Below, piece by piece: positions 34,349 through 41,839 of a stretch of 64,000 nucleotides of DNA. How positions within the stretch are numbered: position 1 is the first letter of the stretch; each line of letters starts with the position of its first letter. The notes under the pieces were generated by a model. It was given only the letters and a program-made list of their open reading frames with translations, was not told the origin of the DNA and ran no database searches. The position numbers and the translations under genes are program-made. The DNA is from an uncultured Clostridia bacterium (GTDB lineage Bacteria > Bacillota > Clostridia > Oscillospirales > Acutalibacteraceae), in NCBI GenBank assembly GCA_945787805.1, contig CALZID010000008.1, forward strand, positions 1-64,000. The letters are read 5' to 3'.

Positions 34349-34366
34349 TTGTTAATATTTTATCAA
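34349..34366. promoter_or_regulatory. Rex-like operator before adhE
   Basis: TTGTTAATATTTTATCAA matches the Rex redox-repressor consensus TTGTTAA-N4-TTAACAA with a single mismatch (TTATCAA in the right half). It is 28 bases upstream of the adhE start. Rex control of adhE is well known in Clostridia; binding here is inference. Confidence 0.55.
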
Positions 34367-34390
34367 ACTTTTTATCCGGGGGGAATTGCT

Positions 34391-34431
34391 ATTTTGATAT
34401 AACCATATTGTAATTAAAGATATATCAAAAT
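34391..34431. promoter_or_regulatory. inverted repeat between lysR and adhE (possible LysR operator)
   Basis: ATTTTGATATA (34391-34401) and TATATCAAAAT (34421-34431) are perfect 11-bp arms 19 bases apart, with no T-run, so not a terminator. A related half site, TATATCAAA, occurs at 35414-35422 before the lysR gene. Confidence 0.45.
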
Positions 34432-34451
34432 GAAAGGCAAAACTAACTTAT

Positions 34452-35375
34452 TTACCCAATATATTTTCGCTTTGAGTCGCAAAGCTCCGTAATAAAAGCT
34501 CTGTCAAGGTCGGAGAGCTTATATGTACTTTTATATATGAGCACATCTTTATAAAGCTTTGTATTATCAGCACAGATTTTTTGAACAAGTCCGAAACGGT
34601 CAAGAGTTTCTTGCGGCATTGGGGATACCCACATAAAAGTATCGTGGTTTTCTTGCAAAATTTCATATTGACTTGCTCTTTCAAAAACAAAAATTCGTCT
34701 GTCAATATTTTCAGGAAGCTCTTCTTTTTTCACTGCCGCCATAGGAAGTGAAGGAACATAGGGGTCCGCATGAGCAATTTCAATATACGGCGGTAAATCG
34801 TCAAAGGTGATATCTGTTTTATCGGCAAGGGGATGATGCTTTGACATAATAATTCTATATGAAAACTCGGTTATCATTTCATAGTTAAGACCTTTTTCAT
34901 CAAGCATCTGCTTAAAATAGTAATCTTTATTGGCGGCATATCTGATAATGCCTAAATGATAATCGGATTCAAGAATGTTTTTAATGGCTCTCAATGCGTT
35001 GGTTTCTTTATAAAACAATTCGGCGGGGGTTTTATCTATCTGCTTTGAAAATTTTGCAAAAGCGTGGGAAATATAGCTTGTTCTCGGAACAGATATAGAG
35101 AATTCTTGCTTTTTAGCTGCCCCTGTTTTGTAAAGATTTTCAATTTCGTCAATCTGCTTTAAAACATTGTTTGCATAGTTTAAAAACTCTTGACCTTGTG
35201 CGGTTGCCACCATTCCTTTTGCCGAACGCTCGAAGACGGTTATACCCAGTGACGCCTCAAGCTCTTTAATTGCACGGCTTAAATTAGGCTGACCGACGCA
35301 CAGATTTTCTGCCGCCTTATTCAAAGAACCTACTTTTGAAATTTCAATAGCATATTTCAGATGCATTAAGTTCAT
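34452..35375 (-). CDS. LysR-family transcriptional regulator
   Basis: A 307-residue LTTR: winged helix-turn-helix at residues about 1-60 (MNLMHLKYAIEISKVGSLNKAAENLCVGQPNLSRAIKELE) and a periplasmic-binding-protein-like effector domain (about 90-300). AAGGTGG precedes ATG 35375. It is directly upstream of, and co-directional with, adhE, 130 bases apart, with an inverted repeat in that gap that could be its operator. The effector is unknown. Confidence 0.9.
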   Translation of the reverse strand: MNLMHLKYAIEISKVGSLNKAAENLCVGQPNLSRAIKELEASLGITVFERSAKGMVATAQGQEFLNYANNVLKQIDEIENLYKTGAAKKQEFSISVPRTSYISHAFAKFSKQIDKTPAELFYKETNALRAIKNILESDYHLGIIRYAANKDYYFKQMLDEKGLNYEMITEFSYRIIMSKHHPLADKTDITFDDLPPYIEIAHADPYVPSLPMAAVKKEELPENIDRRIFVFERASQYEILQENHDTFMWVSPMPQETLDRFGLVQKICADNTKLYKDVLIYKSTYKLSDLDRAFITELCDSKRKYIG

Positions 35376-35517
35376 AATTCTACCACCTTAACCGGCTGTT
35401 TATTATACAATTATATATCAAATTGCTCCATATTGCAATAAATGTGCTGTATATATTTATCGGAAAGCCAAAATATTCTTGCGAAGCGGTTTCAGTATTG
35501 ATTTGAAAATCTGTTAT

Positions 35518-35561
35518 CACTTAATGAATAATGAATGATGAAAAATGAATAGTGAATAATA
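35518..35561. repeat. short degenerate repeat
   Basis: Repeated TGAATAATGAATGATGAAAA-type units of about 7-8 bases downstream of the tRNA-fMet terminator. Simple-sequence character only. Confidence 0.5.
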
Positions 35562-35562
35562 C

Positions 35563-35600
35563 AAACAAAAATCCGTCCACTTTCGTGAACGGATTTTCGT
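35563..35600 (-). terminator. terminator of tRNA-fMet
   Basis: On the minus strand AAAATCCGT pairs with ACGGATTTTT around the CACGAAAGTGG loop region, with the T-run continuing into TTTG. Confidence 0.8.
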
Positions 35601-35601
35601 T

Positions 35602-35677
<76 letters not shown>

Positions 35678-35711
35678 ATATTTAAGTTTAGCACTCCGTG
35701 AGTGCCTTATA

Positions 35712-35740
35712 ATAATACACTTTGGAGTTCGATTTGTCAA
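35712..35740 (-). promoter_or_regulatory. strong promoter of tRNA-fMet
   Basis: On the minus strand a perfect TTGACA (35740-35735), 17 bases, TATTAT (35717-35712). A small hairpin, GCACTC-CGT-GAGTGC, sits at 35690-35704 in the leader. Confidence 0.8.
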
Positions 35741-35932
35741 GCCTTTTTGCTATATTTTTTAGTTTTTTATTAACTTATATATTTTATTATATGCTTTTTT
35801 ACTCTTTTTATTACTGAAAGACGACTTTCAGGTTATTATGACGACATTTTTCTCATTTGTAATTATAATAGATATTAGTTCATTCTCATTGTATTTACAA
35901 AATCAGTTGTCATTTTTGACATTCATTTTTCA
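35741..35932. other. AT-rich intergenic stretch, nothing recognised
   Basis: Between the tRNA-fMet promoter and the promoter of the wall-binding-repeat gene. I see no ORF with a credible start, no strong hairpin with T-run and no known RNA motif. Confidence 0.5.
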
Positions 35933-35962
35933 TTGACATGTTCAATTTTTGGGTGATATTAT
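35933..35962 (+). promoter_or_regulatory. promoter of the wall-binding-repeat protein gene
   Basis: A perfect TTGACA (35933-35938), 18 bases, TATTAT (35957-35962). An alternative TATAAT follows at 35962-35967. Confidence 0.6.
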
Positions 35963-36031
35963 ATAATTATCAAATAAAAAGAACTTCGGTATCTGTAATT
36001 TGCCGATTTTCGAAGTTTGAGGAGGAAAATT

Positions 36032-37450
36032 ATGAAAAAAGTATTATCCGTTCTTTTATGTGCAGTATTGCTTGTTGTGGGAATGGTTGGTTTCTCAATA
36101 AACGCATCAGCATACGATACCGAGATGCCTGAAATTGTGATTTCACAGGAAACCCGTAATCAAGACTTTTATGTAGGAGAAGAAGTTACGCTCGTCTTGT
36201 ATTATACACAGCCTTGGGAAAAGCAATATATCACTATTCTTATTTGTGACAGCAACGGTAACCTTGTTGCTTACATAGAAGACGATAAGGTTTATTCTGA
36301 TGAGTATGATATTTTTGAATATGACCTTGCTTGGAAGACCACAGGATGTCCGGCAGGCAATTATAAAGTTTACGCTTATATTGAATATGATGACGGCAGC
36401 ACCGTAAATTCATCAACATATATGGATTCTTGTGTAATAACATTGAAAAAAACAAGCCAAAAGCCGTCTAACGGTTGGAAATCAATCAACGGCAAATGGG
36501 TTTATTATCAAAACGGTAAAAAACTAATGAACAAATGGATGAAAGATAGCGTAGGTTGGTGCTATCTTGGTTCTGACGGATATATGGTTACCAACAGTTG
36601 GGTAAAAGACAGTGTGGGCTGGTGCTATGTCGGTTCTAACGGTTATATGGTTACTAACAAATGGATTAAAGACGATTACGGTTGGTCCTATATTGGGGCA
36701 AACGGATATTGTGTTACTAACAAATGGGTGAAGGACAGTATAGGCTGGTGTTATATCGACGCAGACGGATATATGGTTACTGACTGTTGGGTACAAGACA
36801 GCGTCGGTTGGTGCTATGTTGATTCTAACGGATATTGTGTTACAAACAAGTGGGTGCACGACGAAATAGGTTGGTGCTATCTTGATGCTAACGGCAGAAA
36901 AGTTGTAAACAAATGGGTTATGGACAGCAAAGGCTGGTGCTATTTAGATGAGAACGGTTATGCTGTTACTAATTGCTTCAAGCAAGACAGCGTCGGCTGG
37001 TGCTATCTTGATGACAACGGCAGTATGGTAAAAAATGACTGGGTTCTCTATGAAGGCGATTATTATTATCTCGACAGCAGAGGTTACAGAGTTTCAAACG
37101 CATGGAAACACGACGGTACAGGTTGGCGTTATCTCGGTTCGGACGGCAAGGCTGTAACTGAAAAATGGGTTAAAGATTCAAAGGGCTGGTGCTATTTAGG
37201 TGAAGACGGTTATGCTGTTACAAATTGCTTTATGCAAGACAGTATCGGTTGGTGCTACCTTGATGACAACGGCAGTATGGTAAAAAATGACTGGGTTACT
37301 GTTGGTGACGACAGATATTATCTTGACGCCGACGGATACAGAGTAACCGGTACAGTTATAATCGACGGCAAAGAACATTACTTTAACGAAGATGGCGTAT
37401 GCACAACAAAGCCATCAGAGGAAGTGCCTTCGGAAGTTATTTACGAATAA
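36032..37450 (+). CDS. secreted protein with Cys-rich cell-wall-binding repeats
   Basis: A 472-residue exported protein. Residues 1-26 are a signal peptide (KK, hydrophobic core, cleavage after ASA). Residues about 30-140 look like a beta-sandwich with no name I can assign. From about 150 onward there are about 15 units of 21 residues, consensus KWVKDSVGWCYLDSNGYMVTN, the choline/cell-wall-binding repeat type. Most units carry GWCY, so the domain is unusually Cys-rich. Units 8-10 and 12-14 are near copies, showing a four-unit (252-base) internal duplication. No catalytic domain is present, so it is an adhesin or wall-coat protein. GAGGAGG precedes ATG 36032. Confidence 0.85.
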   Translation: MKKVLSVLLCAVLLVVGMVGFSINASAYDTEMPEIVISQETRNQDFYVGEEVTLVLYYTQPWEKQYITILICDSNGNLVAYIEDDKVYSDEYDIFEYDLAWKTTGCPAGNYKVYAYIEYDDGSTVNSSTYMDSCVITLKKTSQKPSNGWKSINGKWVYYQNGKKLMNKWMKDSVGWCYLGSDGYMVTNSWVKDSVGWCYVGSNGYMVTNKWIKDDYGWSYIGANGYCVTNKWVKDSIGWCYIDADGYMVTDCWVQDSVGWCYVDSNGYCVTNKWVHDEIGWCYLDANGRKVVNKWVMDSKGWCYLDENGYAVTNCFKQDSVGWCYLDDNGSMVKNDWVLYEGDYYYLDSRGYRVSNAWKHDGTGWRYLGSDGKAVTEKWVKDSKGWCYLGEDGYAVTNCFMQDSIGWCYLDDNGSMVKNDWVTVGDDRYYLDADGYRVTGTVIIDGKEHYFNEDGVCTTKPSEEVPSEVIYE

Positions 37451-37466
37451 TAACAAAATCAGTGAA

Positions 37467-37507
37467 GGGGCTGTAAAAAAACGGAAGTTTTTTTACAGCC
37501 CCTTTTT
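37467..37507 (+). terminator. terminator, GGGGCTGTAAAAAA family
   Basis: GGGGCTGTAAAAAAAC and GTTTTTTTACAGCCCC-like arms form a nearly perfect long stem followed by TTTTT. It directly abuts the dispersed repeat at 37508. Confidence 0.88.
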
Positions 37508-37567
37508 GGGGTATTAAAAAACCTTTATATATTGGGTTTTATGCGGTCTACACTTTTTTACAACCCC
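37508..37567 (+). repeat. 60-nt dispersed repeat, copy 2
   Basis: GGGGTATTAAAAAACC at the start and TTACAACCCC at the end, with GGGTTTTATGCGGTCTACAC inside; near-identical to 17571-17631. AAAACC/GGTTTT and GGGG/CCCC can pair, giving a nested hairpin. Confidence 0.8.
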
Positions 37568-37638
37568 TTTTTTGTTGTGTTTTTCCCTTATTTGTGTTAT
37601 GATTGTTCCCGATAAGTTTTTTCACTGGGGAGCAAAAA

Positions 37639-38691
37639 ATGTTTGAAGAATTTTTAAAAACTAAATCAAGCTGGGAATTTTTAAAAACCGCTTCTCTACC
37701 CATTATAGTTTACGGTACGGGTAACGGCGCTGACCGGGTTTTTGCGGAATTCCGGAAACTGGGAATTACCGCTTCGGGAGTTTGTGCAAGTGACGGATTT
37801 GTCAGAGAACGCACTTTTCACGGTTTTCGTGTAAAATCCATTTCACAAGCAGAAAATGAATTGGGAGATTTTGTGGTGGCACTCTGTTTTGCAAGTTCCC
37901 TACCCGAAGTTATATACAACATAAAAGAATTATCAAAAAAGCACAGGGTGATTATGCCGTCCGTTCCCGTTTTCGGTGACAGTATTTTTAATAAAGAGTT
38001 CTTTAAAAATAATCTTGAAAGCATCGAAAAAGCGTATTCACTGCTCTGTGACGAACAATCGAAAAGGGTGTTTGAGAATATCGTTCGCTTTCAAATTACA
38101 GGAAATCTTGATTATTGTTTTAATTGTGAAACAGAGAAAAACGAAGCCTTTGAAATTTTGAATTTAGGTGAAAATGAGAGTTTTCTCGACCTTGGGGCTT
38201 ATCGGGGAGATACTGTTGAAGAATTCTTGAAATATTCTAAATTCTATGATAAAATCCTTGCAATTGAGCCTGACAAAAGAACATTCAAAAAACTGCAAAC
38301 TAACTGTGAAAATACAAAAAATTGCACTTTAATCAACAGTGCAATATGGTCCTATGATTGCAAACTTCATTTTGACGGAAACAAAGGCAGGGGTGCTTCG
38401 GCAAATACGGTCGGTGACGAAATTTCTGCAATTTGTGTTGACAGTATTTTTGAAAGATACGGAATTTTTACATATTTAAACATTGACATTGAAGGTGCCG
38501 AAAACGAAATGCTTGACGGTGCAAAACTTAGTCTTCAAAACAAGCCGAAACTTTGTATGGCGGCATATCACCGAAGTGAAGATATATTTACGCTTATAAA
38601 CAAGATTAACAGCATAAATCCCGATTATAAAATTTATCTTCGTCATCACCCGCACATATCTTTTTGGGATACAAATATTTATTGCGTTTAG
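37639..38691 (+). CDS. FkbM family methyltransferase
   Basis: A 350-residue protein with an SAM-dependent methyltransferase domain in its second half (about 185-345): FLDLGAYRGDTVEEFL is the SAM loop, LAIEPDKRTFKKL the acidic strand, and YLNIDIEGAENEMLDGAK the FkbM signature. The first 130 residues may be a Rossmann-like segment (PIIVYGTGNGADRVFAEFRKLGI) as in glycan-modifying relatives. It probably methylates a sugar or lipid-linked glycan. GGGGAG precedes ATG 37639. The next gene starts 10 bases after its stop. Confidence 0.87.
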   Translation: MFEEFLKTKSSWEFLKTASLPIIVYGTGNGADRVFAEFRKLGITASGVCASDGFVRERTFHGFRVKSISQAENELGDFVVALCFASSLPEVIYNIKELSKKHRVIMPSVPVFGDSIFNKEFFKNNLESIEKAYSLLCDEQSKRVFENIVRFQITGNLDYCFNCETEKNEAFEILNLGENESFLDLGAYRGDTVEEFLKYSKFYDKILAIEPDKRTFKKLQTNCENTKNCTLINSAIWSYDCKLHFDGNKGRGASANTVGDEISAICVDSIFERYGIFTYLNIDIEGAENEMLDGAKLSLQNKPKLCMAAYHRSEDIFTLINKINSINPDYKIYLRHHPHISFWDTNIYCV

Positions 38692-38701
38692 GAGTAGAAA
38701 A

Positions 38702-39526
38702 ATGAGCATTAAACTTATTGTTACCGACCTTGACGGTACATTTTTAAATAACGACCACTGTACAATTCCCGGTGAAAATATAGACGCTTTTAAAAGAGCT
38801 CATGAATTAGGCATTAAACTTGTTATCGGCAGCGGAAGACCAAAATCATTTACTGATTTTCTTGTTGAGCAATTACCTTTTCTTGATTATCTTATTACTT
38901 CAAACGGTGCGGTCACTTATGACATCAATAAAGGTGAAACTATTCGCTCTGCTCTAATAAGCAATTCAGAGTCCCTTGAACTTTTTAATATTGCAGAAAG
39001 TCGAAATTTGCCCTATGAAGTTCATTTTGACGGGCTTTGCTGTTGCAGTGAAGAAAGTTACAATCTATTCAAAAAATATCATATAACAGCTGAAACAGAT
39101 ATGAAAAGAGTTCCTGACCTTAAAGAACATTTAAACGGCGGAGCGTTAGAAAAACTTAACATTCTCTCTATCTCACCGAAAAAAAGAGCAGAACTTGAAA
39201 AAGTGATTGCAGAAAAATGCCAAGTTTCTTTTGCATCATCTTATATTCACCCGATAACCAAAGTCAGCAATCTTGAAATTTCAAATGTGAATGCTACAAA
39301 AGGTCTTGCAATAAAAGAGCTTGCAGACTCACTCAACATTGATAAAAGCCATATTATGTGCTTTGGCGACAGTGAAAACGACAGTTCAATGCTCTCTTTT
39401 GCGGGGTATTCATTCGCTATGGCAAACGGCAACAGTTACGCTAAAAAAGCTGCAAAATACATAACCGACACCAACGATAATGCCGGTGTTGCAAAAGCAA
39501 TAAAAAAATACATATTTGGAGAATAA
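38702..39526 (+). CDS. Cof-type HAD-IIB sugar-phosphatase-like hydrolase
   Basis: A 274-residue HAD hydrolase: motif I DLDGTFLN (catalytic Asp about residue 9), motif II SGR, cap domain between, and motif IV CFGDSENDSSML near 220. It dephosphorylates a sugar phosphate or cofactor (typical Cof family range); the substrate is open. AGGAG precedes ATG 38702. It forms an operon with the FkbM gene upstream and the next HAD gene, two bases apart. Confidence 0.9.
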   Translation: MSIKLIVTDLDGTFLNNDHCTIPGENIDAFKRAHELGIKLVIGSGRPKSFTDFLVEQLPFLDYLITSNGAVTYDINKGETIRSALISNSESLELFNIAESRNLPYEVHFDGLCCCSEESYNLFKKYHITAETDMKRVPDLKEHLNGGALEKLNILSISPKKRAELEKVIAEKCQVSFASSYIHPITKVSNLEISNVNATKGLAIKELADSLNIDKSHIMCFGDSENDSSMLSFAGYSFAMANGNSYAKKAAKYITDTNDNAGVAKAIKKYIFGE

Positions 39527-39527
39527 T

Positions 39528-40175
39528 ATGGACATTAAAGATTTTAAAGGTGCAATTTTTGACTTGGACGGTACTCTTCTTGACTCAATGCATATCTGGC
39601 ACGACGTTGATGAAGAATTTTTCAGAAGAAGGAACTTAAATGTAACCCCCGAATATATCGAAATAATTAAAAATATGCATCTTAAAGCCGCTGCGGAATA
39701 TACCAAAGAAAAATACAATATCAAAGAGAGCATAGACGAAATTGTTAATGAGTGGCTGGACCTTTGCACTCAAGGGTATTTAAACAGTGTACCGCTAAAA
39801 CCGGGTGTATATGAATATCTTAAATCCCTTTATGAAAAGGGTGTTAAGATGGCTTTTGCAACTGCAAGTGAAAGGCAGGTTTGCGAGGGTGTGCTGAAAA
39901 AACACGGCATTTTCGATTTCTTTTCAAACTTTGCCTATGTCAGCGAAATAAACATCGGCAAAACCGAACCCGATATCTATCTTCTTGCCGCCGAAAGAAT
40001 AGGAGTTCCTGCGGAAGAATGTATTGTTTTTGAGGATATTATCGAAGGAATCTGCGGTGCTAAAAAAGGAAATTTCACCGTTTGCGGTGTTTTTGACAAA
40101 AGCTCTGAAAATGATACCGCAAAAATCAAGCGGGTTGCGGATTATTACATAAATTCATTTGAAGAATTACTGTAA
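39528..40175 (+). CDS. HAD-IA family phosphatase (beta-phosphoglucomutase-like)
   Basis: A 215-residue HAD protein with motif I IFDLDGTLLDS (Asp about 13), helical cap (about 18-85), TASE for motif II and FEDIIEGICGA for motif IV. Similar proteins hydrolyse small phosphate esters or isomerise sugar phosphates. ATG 39528 follows TGGAG; a frame open upstream overlaps the previous gene. Confidence 0.88.
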   Translation: MDIKDFKGAIFDLDGTLLDSMHIWHDVDEEFFRRRNLNVTPEYIEIIKNMHLKAAAEYTKEKYNIKESIDEIVNEWLDLCTQGYLNSVPLKPGVYEYLKSLYEKGVKMAFATASERQVCEGVLKKHGIFDFFSNFAYVSEINIGKTEPDIYLLAAERIGVPAEECIVFEDIIEGICGAKKGNFTVCGVFDKSSENDTAKIKRVADYYINSFEELL

Positions 40176-40181
40176 TCGCTC

Positions 40182-40210
40182 TTTACAAAAGAATAAAAAA
40201 GTTATATTAT
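40182..40210 (+). promoter_or_regulatory. promoter of pduL
   Basis: TTTACA (40182-40187), 17 bases, TATTAT (40205-40210). Confidence 0.6.
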
Positions 40211-40255
40211 ATTGTATGGTAAAAAAATCTATTTTTTAAGAAAGAAGAATGATAT

Positions 40256-40828
40256 ATGGAAAAAACAGTTTTAGTTGAAACTAGTGCAAGACACGCTCAT
40301 GTTACACAAGAACATCTTGAAATCCTTTTCGGCGAAGGCTATGAGCTTACAAAGAAAAAGGACCTTTCACAGCCCGGTCAATTTGCTTGTGAAGAAAGAA
40401 TTGCAGTAATCGGCCCAAAGGGTCAGTTCCCCGCAGTTTCAATTCTCGGTCCTGTCAGACCGGCTACACAGGTTGAAATTTCTGCTTCTGACGCCCGTTC
40501 AATCGGCGTTCAGGCAGTTGTCAGAGAATCAGGCGACATCGCAGGCACACCCGGTTGCAAAATCGTTGGCCCCAAGGGTGAAATCCAGATTGAAAACGGC
40601 GTTATCGTTGCAAAAAGACATATCCACATGACTCCTGCCGACGCTGAAAAATACGGTCTTGCCGACAAGCAGATTGTTGAAGTTAAGGTTGAGTCAGACG
40701 ACAGAACTCTCACATTCGGTGATGTTGTTGTTCGTGTTAATCCAAACTTTGCACTTGCAATGCACATTGATACAGACGAATCAAATGCCGCACTTTGCAA
40801 GCCCGGTACAATGGGTGTAATTCTTTAA
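40256..40828 (+). CDS. pduL: phosphate propanoyltransferase / phosphotransacetylase, PduL type
   Basis: Swaps CoA and phosphate on acetyl- or propionyl-groups, feeding acetate kinase for ATP. The 190 residues contain the two PduL domains; ARHAHVTQEHLEILFG and AKRHIHMTPADAEKYG carry the zinc-binding His pairs of each. The N-terminus lacks an obvious encapsulation helix, and no microcompartment shell genes are in the window, so this is likely the free housekeeping form that replaces Pta. Own promoter and terminator. Confidence 0.92.
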   Translation: MEKTVLVETSARHAHVTQEHLEILFGEGYELTKKKDLSQPGQFACEERIAVIGPKGQFPAVSILGPVRPATQVEISASDARSIGVQAVVRESGDIAGTPGCKIVGPKGEIQIENGVIVAKRHIHMTPADAEKYGLADKQIVEVKVESDDRTLTFGDVVVRVNPNFALAMHIDTDESNAALCKPGTMGVIL

Positions 40829-40899
40829 TTACAATTCAGTTACATATTATTACAAGTCTTTAATAATTATTGCTTTTAATATTTTAAATGTTATTATGT

Positions 40900-40930
40900 G
40901 GTTGGTGATTCTCTCACCAACCGCTTTTTT
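40900..40930 (+). terminator. terminator of pduL
   Basis: GGTTGGTGA (40900-40908) pairs with TCACCAACC (40914-40922), then a T-run; the minus-strand gene to the right ends at 40929. Confidence 0.88.
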
Positions 40931-41771
40931 AATTTTGTATTTTTTTAGGAATATAGAATATTATGGGCTTTTCGGTTGATTGTTTTACCGCAGGCGACTT
41001 TGTAATCCAATTATAGCAACTGTATTTTGCCATTATCTTATATGGCAAAACATAGATTATCGGAACTATCATAATACAGGATAAAATCCAACCGAGAAAA
41101 GAGATATTAAAAATTGATTGTTTTAAGCTTTTACCCTCCATTATTTCTATGCTTTTTTCAATGATTTTTAACGAATCCTTTTCATCACTGTCGAATATTA
41201 CGGCACTGAACATTGAATACCGTTTTAAGGTTATATACAAAAAGGACGAGCCGATTATAAAAAGAATAAAAGTTGAAATTAAAAGCGTTAGTCCGATATT
41301 AAATGTGAAATCTGCGCTGTTAAAATAAAAATACAGTGTCCCGAAAACTGCTATGCAGGGCATATAATAAAGACTTGCCCAAGCGATTGATATAAAGATT
41401 TTCAGCATTTCTGCCGTGAGAAAACATAAAAACTTTCTTAATTTAAAGCTTCTCACAGATGCAAAATATGTTGTATTTTTATTTCGGCTTTTTTGATAAA
41501 AATAGTGATTAGTCAAAAAGCTTGACATTCGCCAAAGAAAATATGACAGGCATATACTGATTGTCAAAAGTGTCGCTCGAATATATACGGCATAATATGA
41601 TTTAAGACCTAAAAAATCAAAAGTAGTGTTTTTTAACAAAATATACAAATAATAATTCAGAATACTGAATAAAACAATAGTTACATAAGGCAAGGCGGAA
41701 ACTAAAAAACATTTAAAATGGCATTTCACAAGATGTTTTTTTGCATTGAGTTTAATGTAAGATGAATTCAT
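40929..41771 (-). CDS. polytopic membrane protein of unknown function
   Basis: A 280-residue protein with about six hydrophobic spans: near residues 20-45, 55-90, 120-150, 155-190, 225-250, and a basic N-terminus (IKLNAKKHLVKCHFK). The layout recalls DUF975-type membrane proteins but the match is not certain. No transporter or enzyme motif is visible. AAGGAG precedes ATG 41771; the frame upstream to 41804 starts inside the intergenic promoter region. Divergent from glmS. Confidence 0.7.
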   Translation of the reverse strand: MNSSYIKLNAKKHLVKCHFKCFLVSALPYVTIVLFSILNYYLYILLKNTTFDFLGLKSYYAVYIRATLLTISICLSYFLWRMSSFLTNHYFYQKSRNKNTTYFASVRSFKLRKFLCFLTAEMLKIFISIAWASLYYMPCIAVFGTLYFYFNSADFTFNIGLTLLISTFILFIIGSSFLYITLKRYSMFSAVIFDSDEKDSLKIIEKSIEIMEGKSLKQSIFNISFLGWILSCIMIVPIIYVLPYKIMAKYSCYNWITKSPAVKQSTEKPIIFYIPKKIQN

Positions 41772-41839
41772 AAATCTTGCTCCTTTCTGAATTATTATTG
41801 ACATAAAAATATTAAAATAGACTATTAAGGAGGCATTTT

